Shown here one piece after another: positions 36,435 to 47,404 of a DNA stretch of 64,000 nucleotides (its first letter is position 1; each line of letters opens with the position of its first letter). The notes below the pieces were generated by a model. It was not told where the DNA came from, searched no databases, and worked only from the letters and a program-made list of their open reading frames with translations. The position numbers and the translations under genes are program-made. The stretch covers positions 356,578 through 420,577 of the forward strand of contig CAWCIW010000004.1 of the NCBI GenBank assembly GCA_963795825.1, written 5' to 3'. Source of the DNA: BOG-908 sp963795825 (GTDB lineage Bacteria > Pseudomonadota > Alphaproteobacteria > Acetobacterales > Acetobacteraceae).

Positions 36435-36450
36435 AAAAGAAGGCCTTCCT
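36311..36450. repeat. Paired palindromic repeat, subtype B + A, with 27-bp perfect inner stem
   Basis: The clearest copy. Left subtype B hairpin (36321-36349), then a perfect 27-bp inverted repeat, 36350-36376 against 36394-36420, with a 17-nt loop, then the right subtype A hairpin (36420-36447). It lies between the alpha-2-macroglobulin stop and pbpC, and it overlaps the likely pbpC start. Confidence 0.92.
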
Positions 36451-39400
36451 TACTTCCCTTGCGCCATCTCGATCGTCACCGACCCAACCGCCGTGCGCGC
36501 CTGCACATCCGGCCGATACATATCCCGTATGCTCGCCGCCGGCAGCACGAACCGCCCGGGCGAAACCACCCGCACGACATAGGCCAGGTTGAAATGATGC
36601 GGGTCCGGCGGCGCCGCCTTCTTGTCGGCGTCGTCCGAAGCGGCCGGCGTGTCGTCCTCGCTCGAAGCCTCGGACGGACGGCCGAAATCGATCGCCGCCA
36701 TGAAACGGTCGTCGCGCTTCTCGGCAAGCCGCGTCGGCGTGATGTCGTCCAGCCAGTCCAGGCCGTTGCCCTCGGTCTCCGTCGAGATCGGCACCACGCG
36801 CTCGATTTCGAAGCCCGCCGGCAGCGGATCCACCAGCATCGTCTGGTGATACGCATTGTCGTCCACGTCGCCGGACAGATGCACCACCAGGCGCTGGTTC
36901 TGCGTCAGATGCGCCAGGTCCACGTCGCTGCCGTCCGAAGCGGTGATCGTCTTGGTGATCGTCACGTGGCTGCTGCCGGCGTCCGGCGCGCGCAGCGGCA
37001 GGCCGCGCACGCTGACGATGCGTGTCAGCGGATGCGCGCCGGTGTTGCGCACCGCCACCGGATGCAACCCGACCACGTCGCGGCGCAGGCTCACCACGGC
37101 AGCCTGCGGCTGGGCGGCACCGTCTACCGACACGCTGGCAGGCCCCGCGCGCTCCAGCAGCACGCCGGCGGCGATCACCAGCCAGCCCTGCTCCTGGGTG
37201 GTGAGCGCGTCAGTCCGCGTGTCCAGCCGGTCCAGCGTGGCGAGCAGCCGGCGCACCCGCGGACGGTCGCCGATCTCGGCGGCGAGCACCACCATCGCGG
37301 CGGTGTCGCGCAGCCGGGTGCGGTAGAAATCGCCGATGCGCCAGGCCAGCGCGTCGCGCTCGTGCGGCAGCCCGGCTTCCGCCAGGTCGAAGGCGTGCAC
37401 GGCGCGCGGGTGGTCGCCGAGCATGGCTAGGCCTGCAGCCAGCTGCGCCTGGCCCAGCGGCTCCATCTTGTCGAGGTCGTTGTCATGCATGTAGCGCAAA
37501 TCGGCGGCGTCGGCCTGGCCGGTGCGCGCGGCCAGCAGGAGCGTGTAGGCACGGCCGGCGCGTTTGACCGCATCGTCGGTCTCGTCGGGTTTCTCGGTGA
37601 GGAACCAGAAGCGATGGAGCTGGTAGCCGTCCGGATTGGTCTCCGTGAGCACGTGCAGGGCGCTGACCAGCGCGTGTTGCGGCACGGTGTAGCCATGCGC
37701 CTGCGCGCGGGTCAGGAAGTCGGCGATCATCGCGCCGAGGAAGGGTTCTGCCTCGCCATCGCCGGCGCGCCATAGGCCGAACGCGCCGTTGTCGTCCTGG
37801 CGCTCGAGCAGCTTGTCCACCGCATCCTGCACCCGGAACCGCAGATCGGGCGGCAGCGCACCACCGACCAGCCTGGCCTCCTGCTCCACATAGATCAGCG
37901 GCATCGCCCGGCTGACGAGCTGCTCGGAGCAGCCGAACGGGTATTCGTCGAGTGCCGTGAGCAGGCCGGGCAGGTCGATATTGCCGATATTCGAGAAGCT
38001 CGCCCGCAGCGTGGCGCCCTGCGGCACCAGTCCGGTGGCCAGCGCCGGCGCGACAACGTGGCCGTCTCGCCGGGCGCCTGGTCCGCCTTGGTCACCAGCG
38101 TGACGGACTGGAACGGCGTGCGCACCTCCATCGGCCAGTCATGGGTGATGTTCATGCTATCAGGCCCGGTCAGCGTGAGCACCACGCGGCCGGTGCCGAC
38201 CGCGCCGCCGGCAAGCGGGTAGGTGCGCACCAGCGCCTGGCGGGCGTCGAGGTGGATATCGTCGTCGACCGGCTGCATACCGAGCGCGCCCTCGGCGCTC
38301 AGATGCACGTGGTAGGTGCCAGCGGGCGCCTCCACGTTGTGGGCGAGCAAAGTGAGCCGGGCGGCGTCGCCGGGGGCGAGGAAGCGCGGCAGGCTCACCT
38401 GCGCCACCACGGGATCGCGCACCGGAACCTGCTGTTCGGCATGGCCGAAGCCCGCGGGGCTTACCGCCACCGCCATCAGCCGCAGCCCGCCGGTAAAGTC
38501 CGGCAGGTCGAGCGGCACGGTCGCGTGGCCGTCCGCGCCCACCGCCACCAGGCCGGAGAACAGCGCGGTGGTGCGCGTCGGCACCACGGTGAGGCCGGCG
38601 CCGTCCATATCGCCGCCCGCGCGTATCTCGCCTGCCGCGGCGCCGTTGCCGTCGATCAGATGAGCGTAGTCGTCGCGCACATCCACCGCGAGACGACGCT
38701 TGCCGAAATAGTGCTCGGCGGGATCAGGACTGGCGAAGCGGGTGAGGTCCAGTATGCCCTCGTCGACCGCGGCCAGAGTCAGCCACACGGACCCTTGCGC
38801 GGCGGCGCCCGACACGACCACCGGCAGGTCGAAATGGGTGCGCGGCCGCAGCACGGCGGGCACTGTCATCGCCACGCCGATCGTGCGCGCGCCGGCATCC
38901 AGCTTCACATAAGCGAGCCCCATCGCGCGCACCGGCGCATGTCCGGAGATCTGCGCGGCCGGGCGATACACGCTGGCCATCACGTAGGCGCCCACGCCCC
39001 AGCCGGCATCGGCGTGCACGGTGATGTCGGCCCCTTCCGCCGGTATGCTGGCGGTCTGCACCGCCAGCACGCGGCTGTTCTCCACCGTGATCAGCATCTG
39101 GCCGGCAAATGGCGGTTTGATGTGCAGGATCGCATCCTGGCCGGCCGCCGGCGCCGGGCCGCGCAGGCTGACCGCCACCTTTTCCGGACTGGGCTCGGTG
39201 CCGTCGCCGCCGGAAAACCCGACATGCAGCGCCATCGAGGTGAACGCACCATCCGCGCCGCCCGGCTCGGACACTTCCAGACGGTAGCTGCCATATTGCA
39301 ACGGCGGCAGCCCGATCGGCGCGCCGCCTTCGGTGGCCGGCACGGCGATCGTGCCGAACGTCACCGGCCGGTCGTGGGTGGATGTCTTCCACTTCCAGGC

Positions 39401-41485
39401 GCCGTCCTCGGCGAAGTAATTATACTCCGTCACCTGCTCCACCAGGCGGAACACCACGGACCGCGCCAGCCGCGCGCCATCCGGGCCAAAGGCGCCGACG
39501 GACACGGCGCTCGCGCGATCCTCCGGCAGCAGCGCCTCTTCGTTCGGCGCGCGCAGGCCGAGGAGCACGTCGTGCGTCGCCACCTTCAGCGTGGTGCGCG
39601 TTTCCGTCGCCCGACCGCCCGGCTCGGCCACCGACACGGTGATGTCCGCCCGCAGCGGCGCGCTGGTCTGCGGCGCCTTGAGCGCGGCCGCGTCGATCGA
39701 GAGCTCGGAATGGCCCTGCGCATCGGTCTTCGGGCCGTCGATATCCTGCGCGTCGGCGTTCAGCGCCTCGTCGGCGCGGCCGAACACCCAGCCGTGCTCG
39801 GCCACCGGATCGGTGTCGCGCTGCAACTGCACGTGGGCGGACACGTCGAGGTCGGCGGCCGGCGCGCCGTAGAGATAGCGGCTCGCCACGTCGATGAGCG
39901 CGGGCTGGCTCGCCGTGATGCGCTGGCTGCGCGGCGCCAGCTCCACCGCCAGGCGGTTCGGCACGAAATCCTGCACCTGTATCTTCAGCGAGCCGATCAC
40001 CGTCTTGGTCCCGGCGAGCATCTCCTCGAGCGGCCAGGTGCCGCGCGGCGCGGTCGCGTTCAGCGGGATCGCCTGCACGGCCACGCCCACCGCGTTCGGC
40101 ACCAGACGGAGTCGCCCGGCCTCTACGCCGTCCGGCCGGTGCAGCACCACGCTCACCGCCTGGCCGTCCGGCAACGGCTTGGCCAGACCGTCGCGCACGA
40201 TGGTGCCGAGCTGTATCGTCTCGCCTGGCCGGTAGATGCCGCGGTCGGTGTAGAGGAAGCCGTCGACAGGGCCCGGATCGGGCCGGCCCTCGACGCCGCG
40301 GTCGGAGAAGTCGAAGCCGGGCTTGTCGAGCTGCAGCGCGGTGAAATCGTCGCCGGCATAGGCCATCACCATGCGTGGCACGAGGCCCTGGGCGCCGCGT
40401 AGCAGGCCGGCGCCGAACACCGCCTCGCCGTTCGCGTTGGTGGCAATGCGGCCGAGCTCGTCGTTGTTCGCGGCGAGCAGGGAGATCTCCGCGCCGGTGA
40501 TCGGCTGCGCGCCGGCGAGAGAGCGGACGAACACGTGCAGCCCGTCCGCGCCGCGATGGGTGGTGAGCATCAGGTCGGTGTCGAATACCCAGCGCGTGCC
40601 GGACACCTCCCACTCCTGGCTGGCGCGGCCGTATTGCTCCTTGGTCAGCAGACTGATCCGGTAGGCGCCGGGCAGGCGGTGCGGCAGGATCTGGCCGAGC
40701 GGAAAGGCGGTGGTGACCTTTTCGTTGCGCGCGCCCTTTACAGTCAGGTCGCCTTCCCAGAGCGGCACGCCCAGCGTGTCGACGGAACGCTGCGTCACCG
40801 GATCGTAGCTGTCCGGATTGTTGTCGCTGTAATCCGCGCCGAGATGGGTGCGCACCAGAACGCGGTCGGTGATGCGCTCCACGCGCATGTGCACGTGCGA
40901 CACGTTCACCGTGGCGATCGGCAAACCCTTGGTTGCGTCACGCGAAAGTATGAAACCGTCATCGGCGAAATCGGTGTTCGGCGGCAGGTCGCCGAGGCCT
41001 AGCGGCAGCGTCTCGTCGGCCAGCTTGCGCGCGCCGTCCGCGCCGGGCAGGCCGGCCAGCACGGTGAGCTGGTAGGTGACTCCGAAGGCCAGCCCGCCGA
41101 TGCACAGCCGCTCGCCGCGCACCTGCAAGGCGGGACGTATCTCCGGCGTGATGCGCAAATAGTCGGCGGGGTGGAAATCCGCGGCGGTGGAAATCGGCCC
41201 GCTGAACACCAGGCAGGCTTCCGCCTTGTTGCCTTTGGCGTCGAGCGCCACCCGCTTGATGTTGAGGGCGCGGACGCCGCTTGGGGCAGGGGGGGTGGCG
41301 GTGGCGGTCTGCTGGCCGGTGGCGGGCTTCACCGCGATGCCGCTTGGCGCGGGGGCGGGCATGGTGGCGACGTTCGGCCGGACCGGGAAGCTTGTGGGCC
41401 TGGCGGGCTGGATCGCGCGGCCGGCCAGGAAGCCGGCGCCGGCGGAGATCAGGCTGGTCGCCACGAGGATGGGGAGCAGGCGCAT
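36450..41485 (-). CDS. Bacterial alpha-2-macroglobulin (YfhM-like), frameshifted
   Basis: About 1680 residues. An N-terminal membrane anchor or signal (MRLLPILVATSLISAGAGFL) without lipobox Cys, then a string of macroglobulin domains (GFLYTDRGIYRPGETIQLGT), a bait region, and the thioester motif GCSEQ (in EYPFGCSEQLV, about residue 1187) leading into the alpha-helical complement-like domain. It traps and blocks proteases in the periplasm; with PbpC it forms the well-known defence and repair pair for cell-wall breaches. One frame change near 38055 fits loss of one base (expected ATLSAPALATGLVPQ); length remainder agrees. Confidence 0.9.
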
Positions 41486-41554
41486 GGCGGACCTTTTTTT
41501 GGGCTTTGTTTCGTTGCAGTGTAGATGCCTGTAGGCGCGCTAGGAAGGCAGAAA

Positions 41555-41713
41555 AGGCAAGCAGTCCTTTTTGCAGAAAGGACCAGACTTTTGACTCCGT
41601 TCGCTGGGGCAGGCGCCTGCGCCTTTAACCAGGTGAAGCCCGTTTCCAGCTTGGGCGCGACAGCACGGGATAAAGTTTTTTGCTTCTTTTTTGCAAAAAA
41701 GAAGGCCTTGCCT
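41555..41713. repeat. Paired palindromic repeat, subtype B + A (degenerate left half)
   Basis: Left half 41555-41600 is shortened (CAGTCCTTTTTGCAGAAAGGACC, no long A run); right half 41670-41713 is normal subtype A. Between co-directional genes. An AGGCGCCT palindrome lies between the halves. Confidence 0.8.
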
Positions 41714-41724
41714 TGCTGCTTCTC

Positions 41725-42891
41725 TCACGGCCCGTGATGGGATTTCCCGACAGAGTCGGTGTTCTGCTTACCCACATCAGGCCCCTGGCACGCATAAGAA
41801 AGCGCGGCCAGCGCCAGTATCATCACGCCAGCCAAAAGCCGCACGCGACGCAGCAGGCGCGCAGGACGTAGCACGCGCGGCGCGACCGATACGTTCGCCG
41901 CAACCGGCAGCGCCACCGCCGGCCTGGCGGGCGCGCTCCGCCGTACGGACGACGTGGTGGCGGGCTTCGGCGCCGGTGCGGCCGCAGGATTGCGCGACGG
42001 CACGAAACGCAATTGCCGGTCCGATACCGACACGCGCAGCGTGCGCCCCCAGGCGAAATCCAGCCGGTCGCCCTCCATGCCGTCGGCGAACACCACGCCG
42101 CCCTCGTTCATCCGGCTGACCAGAAGCAGTATGTCGCCGCGCCCGATCCGGCCATGCGCGATCTCCACGCCGGTGGCGCGGCTCGGCCAAGGCTCGCGCG
42201 CCAGGAACACCGCGGCCGCGTCGTCCGGCCGCAGATCGACGCTGACCCCGGTGGCCCGGCTGATCGACAGCGCCCAGCCGGTGGCGCCGGTGCCGGTCGC
42301 CACGATCACGCCGGACGACGATTGCGCCTCCTCGCGGCCGGCATAGGCGATGGTGTAGCGCGCCGACTGGTGGCTGGCATGGCCCACGAAGATCTCGTTG
42401 AGCGCGAGCAGGCGCTGGCCGTCGTCGAGCTCGGCCTGCACCATCGTGCGCTTGTCGGTGACCAGCTTGCCGGCGGCGGCCAACGGCAGCATCGCGGCCA
42501 CGTCGCCCGGGCGATGCGGCACCAGGATGCCGGGATTGCGCGCGGGGTCCGCGTTCACGCCGATCACCGGCTGGCCGGCAAGGTATTTGGCGACGTTGGC
42601 GACCAGCCCGTCCTGGCCCACGGCGACCACCAAATCCTCCGGCGCGAACAGGAACCGGTCCAGCTCGGCGCGCCGGACGGCGGCAATACGCCAGTCCTTT
42701 GGCACGCCGGCGCGTATCTGGGCCACCGCTTCGCGCACCTGGTCGCGGGCGGCGTCCAGACCGTCGAGGGTTTGCGCGCGGCGGCGCAGGAATACGGCTG
42801 CCTGGCCGCGTGTGGCGTGGCGGGCCATGAGCTGGTCGTATTCGGTCTCGCGGGTGACGATGACAAGTCTTGGGCCTAGGGCGCCGGTCAT
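41725..42891 (-). CDS. NAD-kinase-like protein with C-terminal membrane helix
   Basis: A 388-residue protein. Residues about 80-290 follow the ATP-NAD kinase fold: LVVAVGQDGLVANVAKYLAG in place of the GGDGT loop, GVNADPARNPGILVPHRPGD, LLALNEIFVGH (the NE motif), and GVIVATGTGATGWALSISRA in place of TGSTAY. It then has a Pro/Ala-rich linker and one C-terminal hydrophobic helix (LLAGVMILALAALSYACQG), so it is probably tethered to the inner membrane. The GGDG to GQDG change leaves catalysis in doubt. It lies just downstream of an SPFH gene on the same strand, with a palindromic repeat between them. Confidence 0.75.
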   Translation of the reverse strand: MTGALGPRLVIVTRETEYDQLMARHATRGQAAVFLRRRAQTLDGLDAARDQVREAVAQIRAGVPKDWRIAAVRRAELDRFLFAPEDLVVAVGQDGLVANVAKYLAGQPVIGVNADPARNPGILVPHRPGDVAAMLPLAAAGKLVTDKRTMVQAELDDGQRLLALNEIFVGHASHQSARYTIAYAGREEAQSSSGVIVATGTGATGWALSISRATGVSVDLRPDDAAAVFLAREPWPSRATGVEIAHGRIGRGDILLLVSRMNEGGVVFADGMEGDRLDFAWGRTLRVSVSDRQLRFVPSRNPAAAPAPKPATTSSVRRSAPARPAVALPVAANVSVAPRVLRPARLLRRVRLLAGVMILALAALSYACQGPDVGKQNTDSVGKSHHGP

Positions 42892-42910
42892 CGGGGTGGT
42901 GACTCAAAAG

Positions 42911-43080
42911 GAAGCAAGCAGTCCTTTTTTGAAAAAAAGGACCAAAAAACTTTTGCTCCCCCGGTGGCGCGGGCGCTTTGGTATATTACGATGCGCGGAC
43001 CTGCATTTATCCAGTGGGCCGCGACAGCGGAGTCAAAAGTCTTTTGCTTCTTTTCTTCAGAAAAGAAGGCCTTGCCTTGC
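42911..43080. repeat. Paired palindromic repeat, subtype B + A
   Basis: Left half 42911-42960 (GTCC stem), right half 43021-43080 (CTTC stem, preceded by GCGACAGCGGAGTC). Between the SPFH and NAD-kinase-like genes, both on the minus strand. Confidence 0.85.
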
Positions 43081-43081
43081 C

Positions 43082-44056
43082 TCACTCACGAACCGGCGCA
43101 GCGCGCAACAAACTGGTAAGCGCCCCGGTAAGATCCGGCGTAACGTTCAGCGTCTCGATCTTGGTAAGCTTCTCCGCAAATCGACGCAGTGTAATCGCAT
43201 GCAGCACCGCCGGATCCGCCGAGGACAGCAGCGCCAGGCGCTCCCCCTCCGCCGCATTGTTGGCCGCCTCCACGATGCGTATCCGCGCCGCATCGCCCTC
43301 CGCCGCGATCCGGCCCGCCTCCGCGCGACCCTCCGCCACGCGGCGGGCGTTTGCGTCCTGTTGGGCGATCAGGGCCGCTTCCCGGCGCGACAACTCGACC
43401 TTGGTGGACAATTCGTTTTCCGCGATCGCGCGCTCCTTTTCCACCGCGGCGGCGCGGCGGGCGAAGGAGGCTTCGTCGGCGGTGCCTTGGGCGCGCTCGA
43501 AGGTGGGCGCCTCCAGCGCGCGCGCCAGGTCCGCGCTCGGGCTCAGGCCGGCCACCCGCACGGTGACGACGGCGATGCCCATGTCCTGCAGGCGCTCGCC
43601 CTCGCCCAGGCCTGCGGTGATGCCGGCCTGGATGAGGCTGGCACCTTCCGTCAGCAGCTCGTGGATATCGCGGTGTTCGATATAGCGGGCGCTCTGGTAT
43701 TGGGCGAGGCCGATGAGCAGGCTGGCGATGCGCTCCAGCGGGTCCGCGCGCAGCCGGCCGGTGCGCAAATCGATGGTGAAGTCCACGCGATCGGCCAGGC
43801 GTTCGGGGTCGGCGGCGCGCCAGGTAATGGTGCCTTGCACGGTGACCACCTGGTAGTCGCGCGAGCGGGCCTGGAACACGAAATCGGTGTCGCGGTCGTC
43901 GGCCGGGATTTCCATGATGCTGGTGCGGTCCGGCCAGAACCAGAAGGCGAGGCCGCGCCCGGCGCGTATGCGGCGGCCACGGCGGAACACGATGATGTTG
44001 CTGGAGGCTTCGCTGCGCAGGTGGCGAAGCGAGAAGAAGCGGGTGATTTCGGCCAT
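43082..44056 (-). CDS. SPFH/Band 7 domain protein
   Basis: A 324-residue protein. The SPFH domain spans about residues 15-200 (SNIIVFRRGRRIRAGRGLAF, YQVVTVQGTITWRAADPERL, LQDMGIAVVTVRVAGLSPSA), followed by an Ala/Glu-rich coiled coil (EASFARRAAAVEKERAIAEN and on) and a short tail. There is no clear N-terminal membrane helix, unlike stomatin or HflK. SPFH proteins form ring-shaped membrane scaffolds. The adjacent membrane-anchored NAD-kinase-like gene is a likely functional partner. Confidence 0.85.
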   Translation of the reverse strand: MAEITRFFSLRHLRSEASSNIIVFRRGRRIRAGRGLAFWFWPDRTSIMEIPADDRDTDFVFQARSRDYQVVTVQGTITWRAADPERLADRVDFTIDLRTGRLRADPLERIASLLIGLAQYQSARYIEHRDIHELLTEGASLIQAGITAGLGEGERLQDMGIAVVTVRVAGLSPSADLARALEAPTFERAQGTADEASFARRAAAVEKERAIAENELSTKVELSRREAALIAQQDANARRVAEGRAEAGRIAAEGDAARIRIVEAANNAAEGERLALLSSADPAVLHAITLRRFAEKLTKIETLNVTPDLTGALTSLLRAAPVRE

Positions 44057-44141
44057 GTTCCTCTATCGTGACGGCTGCTCTGGCGCCCGACAAGAGGCGT
44101 TGTGGGAGGCGAACGGCACTAGGCGGGGAGGACGGAGTGCG

Positions 44142-45339
44142 TTGAGCCAGTCCGATCGTGAAGAGGCATTGCGCGCCGCGGGTGTGGGAGAGGCGTTCTA
44201 CGCGCCGGTCAACCTGCTGGATCTGGCCTCGCATCCTGAAGCGCTGCTGCCCCACGCGCGCATCTTTCACGCGCATTCGATGGCGCCGGTGCGGATCGAA
44301 CTCTCGGATTTGCCGATCGGGTCGCATTTCCTGGATCTCTGGCCGATCGTGCAGCGTCCCGCCGGCGCCTTTTGGCAGCGCTCGTTCTACGACTCCATGG
44401 CGCCGGCGACCTTCATCCTGCGCGACGTCGGCCTGCATTCCGCGGCGGGCATACTGACCATCGGCGACAAGGGTGCTGGCCGACACCCTGGCGCATACCG
44501 ATCCGTCGCTGCACTTCTATACGGCCACGCAGGCGGGGATCACGCTGCAAGGCGGCAGGCAGCCGGCCGCTCTCTCCGGCAGGTATATCAGCCTGCTCGC
44601 CGGCGCCGGCAGCAACTATTATCATGCCATGATGGAGGGCGTCGTCCGCCTCAGCATGATCCCCTCGCGCTAATCGAGGCAGCGGACGGCGTGCTGTTCT
44701 CGGCAGATGCGCCCGGCGCCGCGTCTGCGCTGGAGCGTTGCGAGCTGCCTGCTTGCGCTGCGCCGTATCGCCGTCTCAAACGCCACCTCCCTGCAGGTGG
44801 AGGAACTGGTTTTCCCCTGGACGGTGCATGGAGAGTTCGACTACCACCCGTGCGTCGCGGATTTCTTCGCCGCGGTGTCGCGCAATGTGGCGGACCCGTT
44901 TTCGGCTTCGCAAGGCGGGCGCAGTTTGCCGCGCAGGATATATATCGACCGCCGGTATTCGCCGATGCGCCCGATGGTGAACGAGGCGGCGCTGATCGCG
45001 ACGCTCGCACCACTCGGTTTCGTGCCCGTGCGTTTGGAGAGGCTGGACTTTGCCGATCAGGTCAGGCTGTTTCGCCAGGCCGAGGCGATCGTGGCGCCGC
45101 ATGGGGCTGGCCTGGTGAATATCGGCTATTGCGAACCTGGCGCGTTCATCCTGGAACTGTTCAGCGCCGATTTCGTGGTCTGGTGCTACCGCCCGCTCGC
45201 CGCGGTGATGCGGTTGCGCTACGATTGCGTTGTCGGCCCGGCATTGGCCGATGCGGGCGCGCAGGGCGGTTCCGCCAACGGAGCGTGGCACATTTCGGTG
45301 GATCACGTTGCCGCCGCCGTGCGCTTTCATCTGGGTTGA
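44142..45339 (+). pseudogene. Glycosyltransferase family 61 (DUF563), frameshifted
   Basis: The encoded protein of about 399 residues has the GT61 end: FADQVRLFRQAEAIVAPHGA, GLVNIGYCEPGAFILELF and a Tyr/Trp-rich C-terminus. Middle: SNYYHAMMEGVVRLSMI, which is the conserved WYHWxxE-like region. TTG start at 44142 with GGAG upstream; an ATG at 44055 would overlap the SPFH start. Frame changes near 44470 (extra G), about 44660 (missing base) and between 44720 and 44800. Net length remainder +1 agrees. O-glycan or polysaccharide transfer is the family role; substrate unknown. Confidence 0.72.
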
Positions 45340-45493
45340 GCCGCGCAATGGCTAGAAGTGGCCGGGCAACGCTTCCGGCTGGGTGCATCGCACCATAGGC
45401 CCGTATAGCGCCGGATGATGCCCGCCCGGCGCCGGGCGGGCTTGCCGGATTGTGCTCACCGCGTAAGATCGCGAACCTGGTCGGGATGGCAGA

Positions 45494-46529
45494 ATGGTTG
45501 GCGCGGAAGAGCGTGTGTTCGTCGGCGATCTTGACCATTGGCGCGCGCAGGTAGCCCGCTTCGAAGCCGAGGTTGGACGCGCGGTGATCGGACAGGACAG
45601 GGTGATACGCGCGCTCACCATCGCGATACTTTCGCGCGGTCACGTGCTGCTGGAAGGCGATGTCGGCGTCGGCAAGACCACGCTTCTGCGCGCGCTGGCA
45701 CGCGCCCTTGGCGGGCCCTACGAGCGCGTCGAGGGCACCATCGACCTTATGCCGGCCGATCTAGTCTATCACGCGTCGATCGGCGAGGCAGGGCGGCCGC
45801 GCATCGATCCCGGCCCGATGCTGCGCCACGGCTCCGACCTGGCGATATTCTTCTTCAACGAGATAAATCGCGCCAGACCGCAGGTGCATGCGCTGCTGTT
45901 ACGGCTGATGGCGGAACGTAGCGTCACCGCGTTCAACCGTGAGATGGCGATGCCGCATCTGTTGGTGTTCGCTGATCGCAACAGGCTGGAGCGGGAGACG
46001 TTCGAGCTGCCGGCCGCGGCGCGCGACCGCTTTTTCATGGAAGTGAGTGTGGAGGCGCCATCCGATCCGGAGACCTGCCGCAAGCTTATCTTCGACACGC
46101 GCTACCACGATACCGACGCGCTGGTGGAATCCGTGGCACCGGCCGTGCTGGATTACCGCGCGCTTACCGAACTGGGCGCGCGGCTGCAACGCGAAATACG
46201 CGCGAGCCCGACCCTGGAGATGTATCTGGTGGCGATCTGGCAGGCATTGCGCAATCCGGCGGCGGCGGGCATCGCGATTGCCGGGGTGCAGATGGACCGG
46301 CTCGTGCAAGGCGGCGTCAGCCCGCGCGGCCTGAGCTATCTGGCGCGCGCGGCGCGTGTGCAGGCATGGCTGTCCGGGCGCATGATGGTGGTGCCGGAGG
46401 ATGTGCGCGCGGTGTTCCCCGAAGTTATGGAACATCGCATCTTCCTCGATCCCATCTATGCGAACTCGCGCGGCGTCGCTGGTGCGCGAACTCGGCCGGC
46501 AGGTATTCGAGCGCGTGCGCGTGCCGTGA
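45494..46529 (+). CDS. mxaR: MoxR-type AAA+ ATPase MxaR, frameshifted near the end
   Basis: AAA+ ATPase of the MoxR family: Walker A in LLEGDVGVGKTTLLRALARA, Walker B in DLAIFFFNEINRARPQVHAL, sensor region FADRNRLERETFELPAAARD, and the MoxR lid (GGVSPRGLSYLARAARVQAW). In mxa clusters this protein with MxaS, MxaC, MxaK and MxaL is needed to make active methanol dehydrogenase, probably for metal insertion. One extra G near 46475; without it the protein ends SLVRELGRQVFERVRVP with TGA at 46527-46529, overlapping the next GTG. No mxaF, mxaJ, mxaG or mxaI precede it here. Confidence 0.88.
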
Positions 46530-47400
46530 CGCCGAACGATGCGGAAGCGTGGGACGCTGCGGTATACCTGGATTATCGTGTACACTGGCGCGAGGGCGGC
46601 GCGCGCCCCGGCCGGCATTCCACGCACCAGGCCGGCAGCGACGGCGCGTTTCGCGGCTATCGGCCGTTCTGGCAATCGCCCGACGCGCGACGCATCGATG
46701 TAAGACGGTCCGCGCTCGATCCGTCCGGCGACGTGATGGTGCGCGAAACCGGGCAGCGTAGCAGCCTGAACCTGGTGGTTGCGGCGGATGTCTCGCTGTC
46801 TTTGCGGCCGGACCCGTCACGCTCTGCGCTGGACGGCATCGTGGCGCTGGCGGAGGCAGCCTTGCGCTCGACATCGCGCGCGGGCGACGGTTTCGGCCTG
46901 CTGGCGTTCGACCGGGCTGTGCGCGACGACGTATATCCGCTCCGGCCCACGCGCTCCGGCGTTGCCGCCCGCGAGGCCGTATCGCGGCTTGCGCGCGCTG
47001 AAACAGGACGGAACCGACGCAGCCGGTATCGCCTTGCTGGCGGAACGTTTGCCGGCGCGCCGCTGCCTCGTGCTTCTGGTATCCGACTTCCTGATGCCGC
47101 TCGAGCTGGTGGAGCGCGCGCTGGCCGCGCTGGCGCGTCATGACGTGGTGCCTGTCGTGCTGGAGGTCGATACTTCTGGAGTCCGTACCACGCCGCGGAC
47201 TGCTGCGGCTTGCCGATGCGGAAAACGGCCGGACTTGGCTGTTGCTAATGCGACCAGATTTGCATCGACGCTGGGTGGCAGCCGATGTCTTGCGCCGGCA
47301 CCAGTTGGATTTGCTGTTCCTGCGCTTTTGGCCGCGCGGCGTTTCAACGTCCGGCGTGCTGGATGTGCAGGCGTTGTCGCAGCATCTGGCAGGTGGCTGA
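46526..47400 (+). CDS. mxaS: DUF58 protein MxaS, frameshifted
   Basis: GTG start overlapping the mxaR stop as GTGA. It has the DUF58 core: YLDYRVHWREGG, FRGYRPFWQSPDARRIDVRR, NLVVAADVSLSLRPDPSRSA, LVLLVSDFLMPLELVERALA, ending RGVSTSGVLDVQALSQHLAG. DUF58 proteins pair with MoxR ATPases; MxaS is required for methanol dehydrogenase activation. Two +1 insertions (G near 46990, A near 47175) explain the frame changes; with them removed LEVDLLESVPRRGLLRLAD reads through. The 875-nt length fits two extra bases. Confidence 0.82.
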
Positions 47401-47404
47401 GGCG

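Noticed and set aside
38141..40402. A 753-codon plus-strand open frame
   Set aside because: Antisense to the alpha-2-macroglobulin gene, whose motifs are clear. The product is a His/Arg/Ala-rich string without fold signals.
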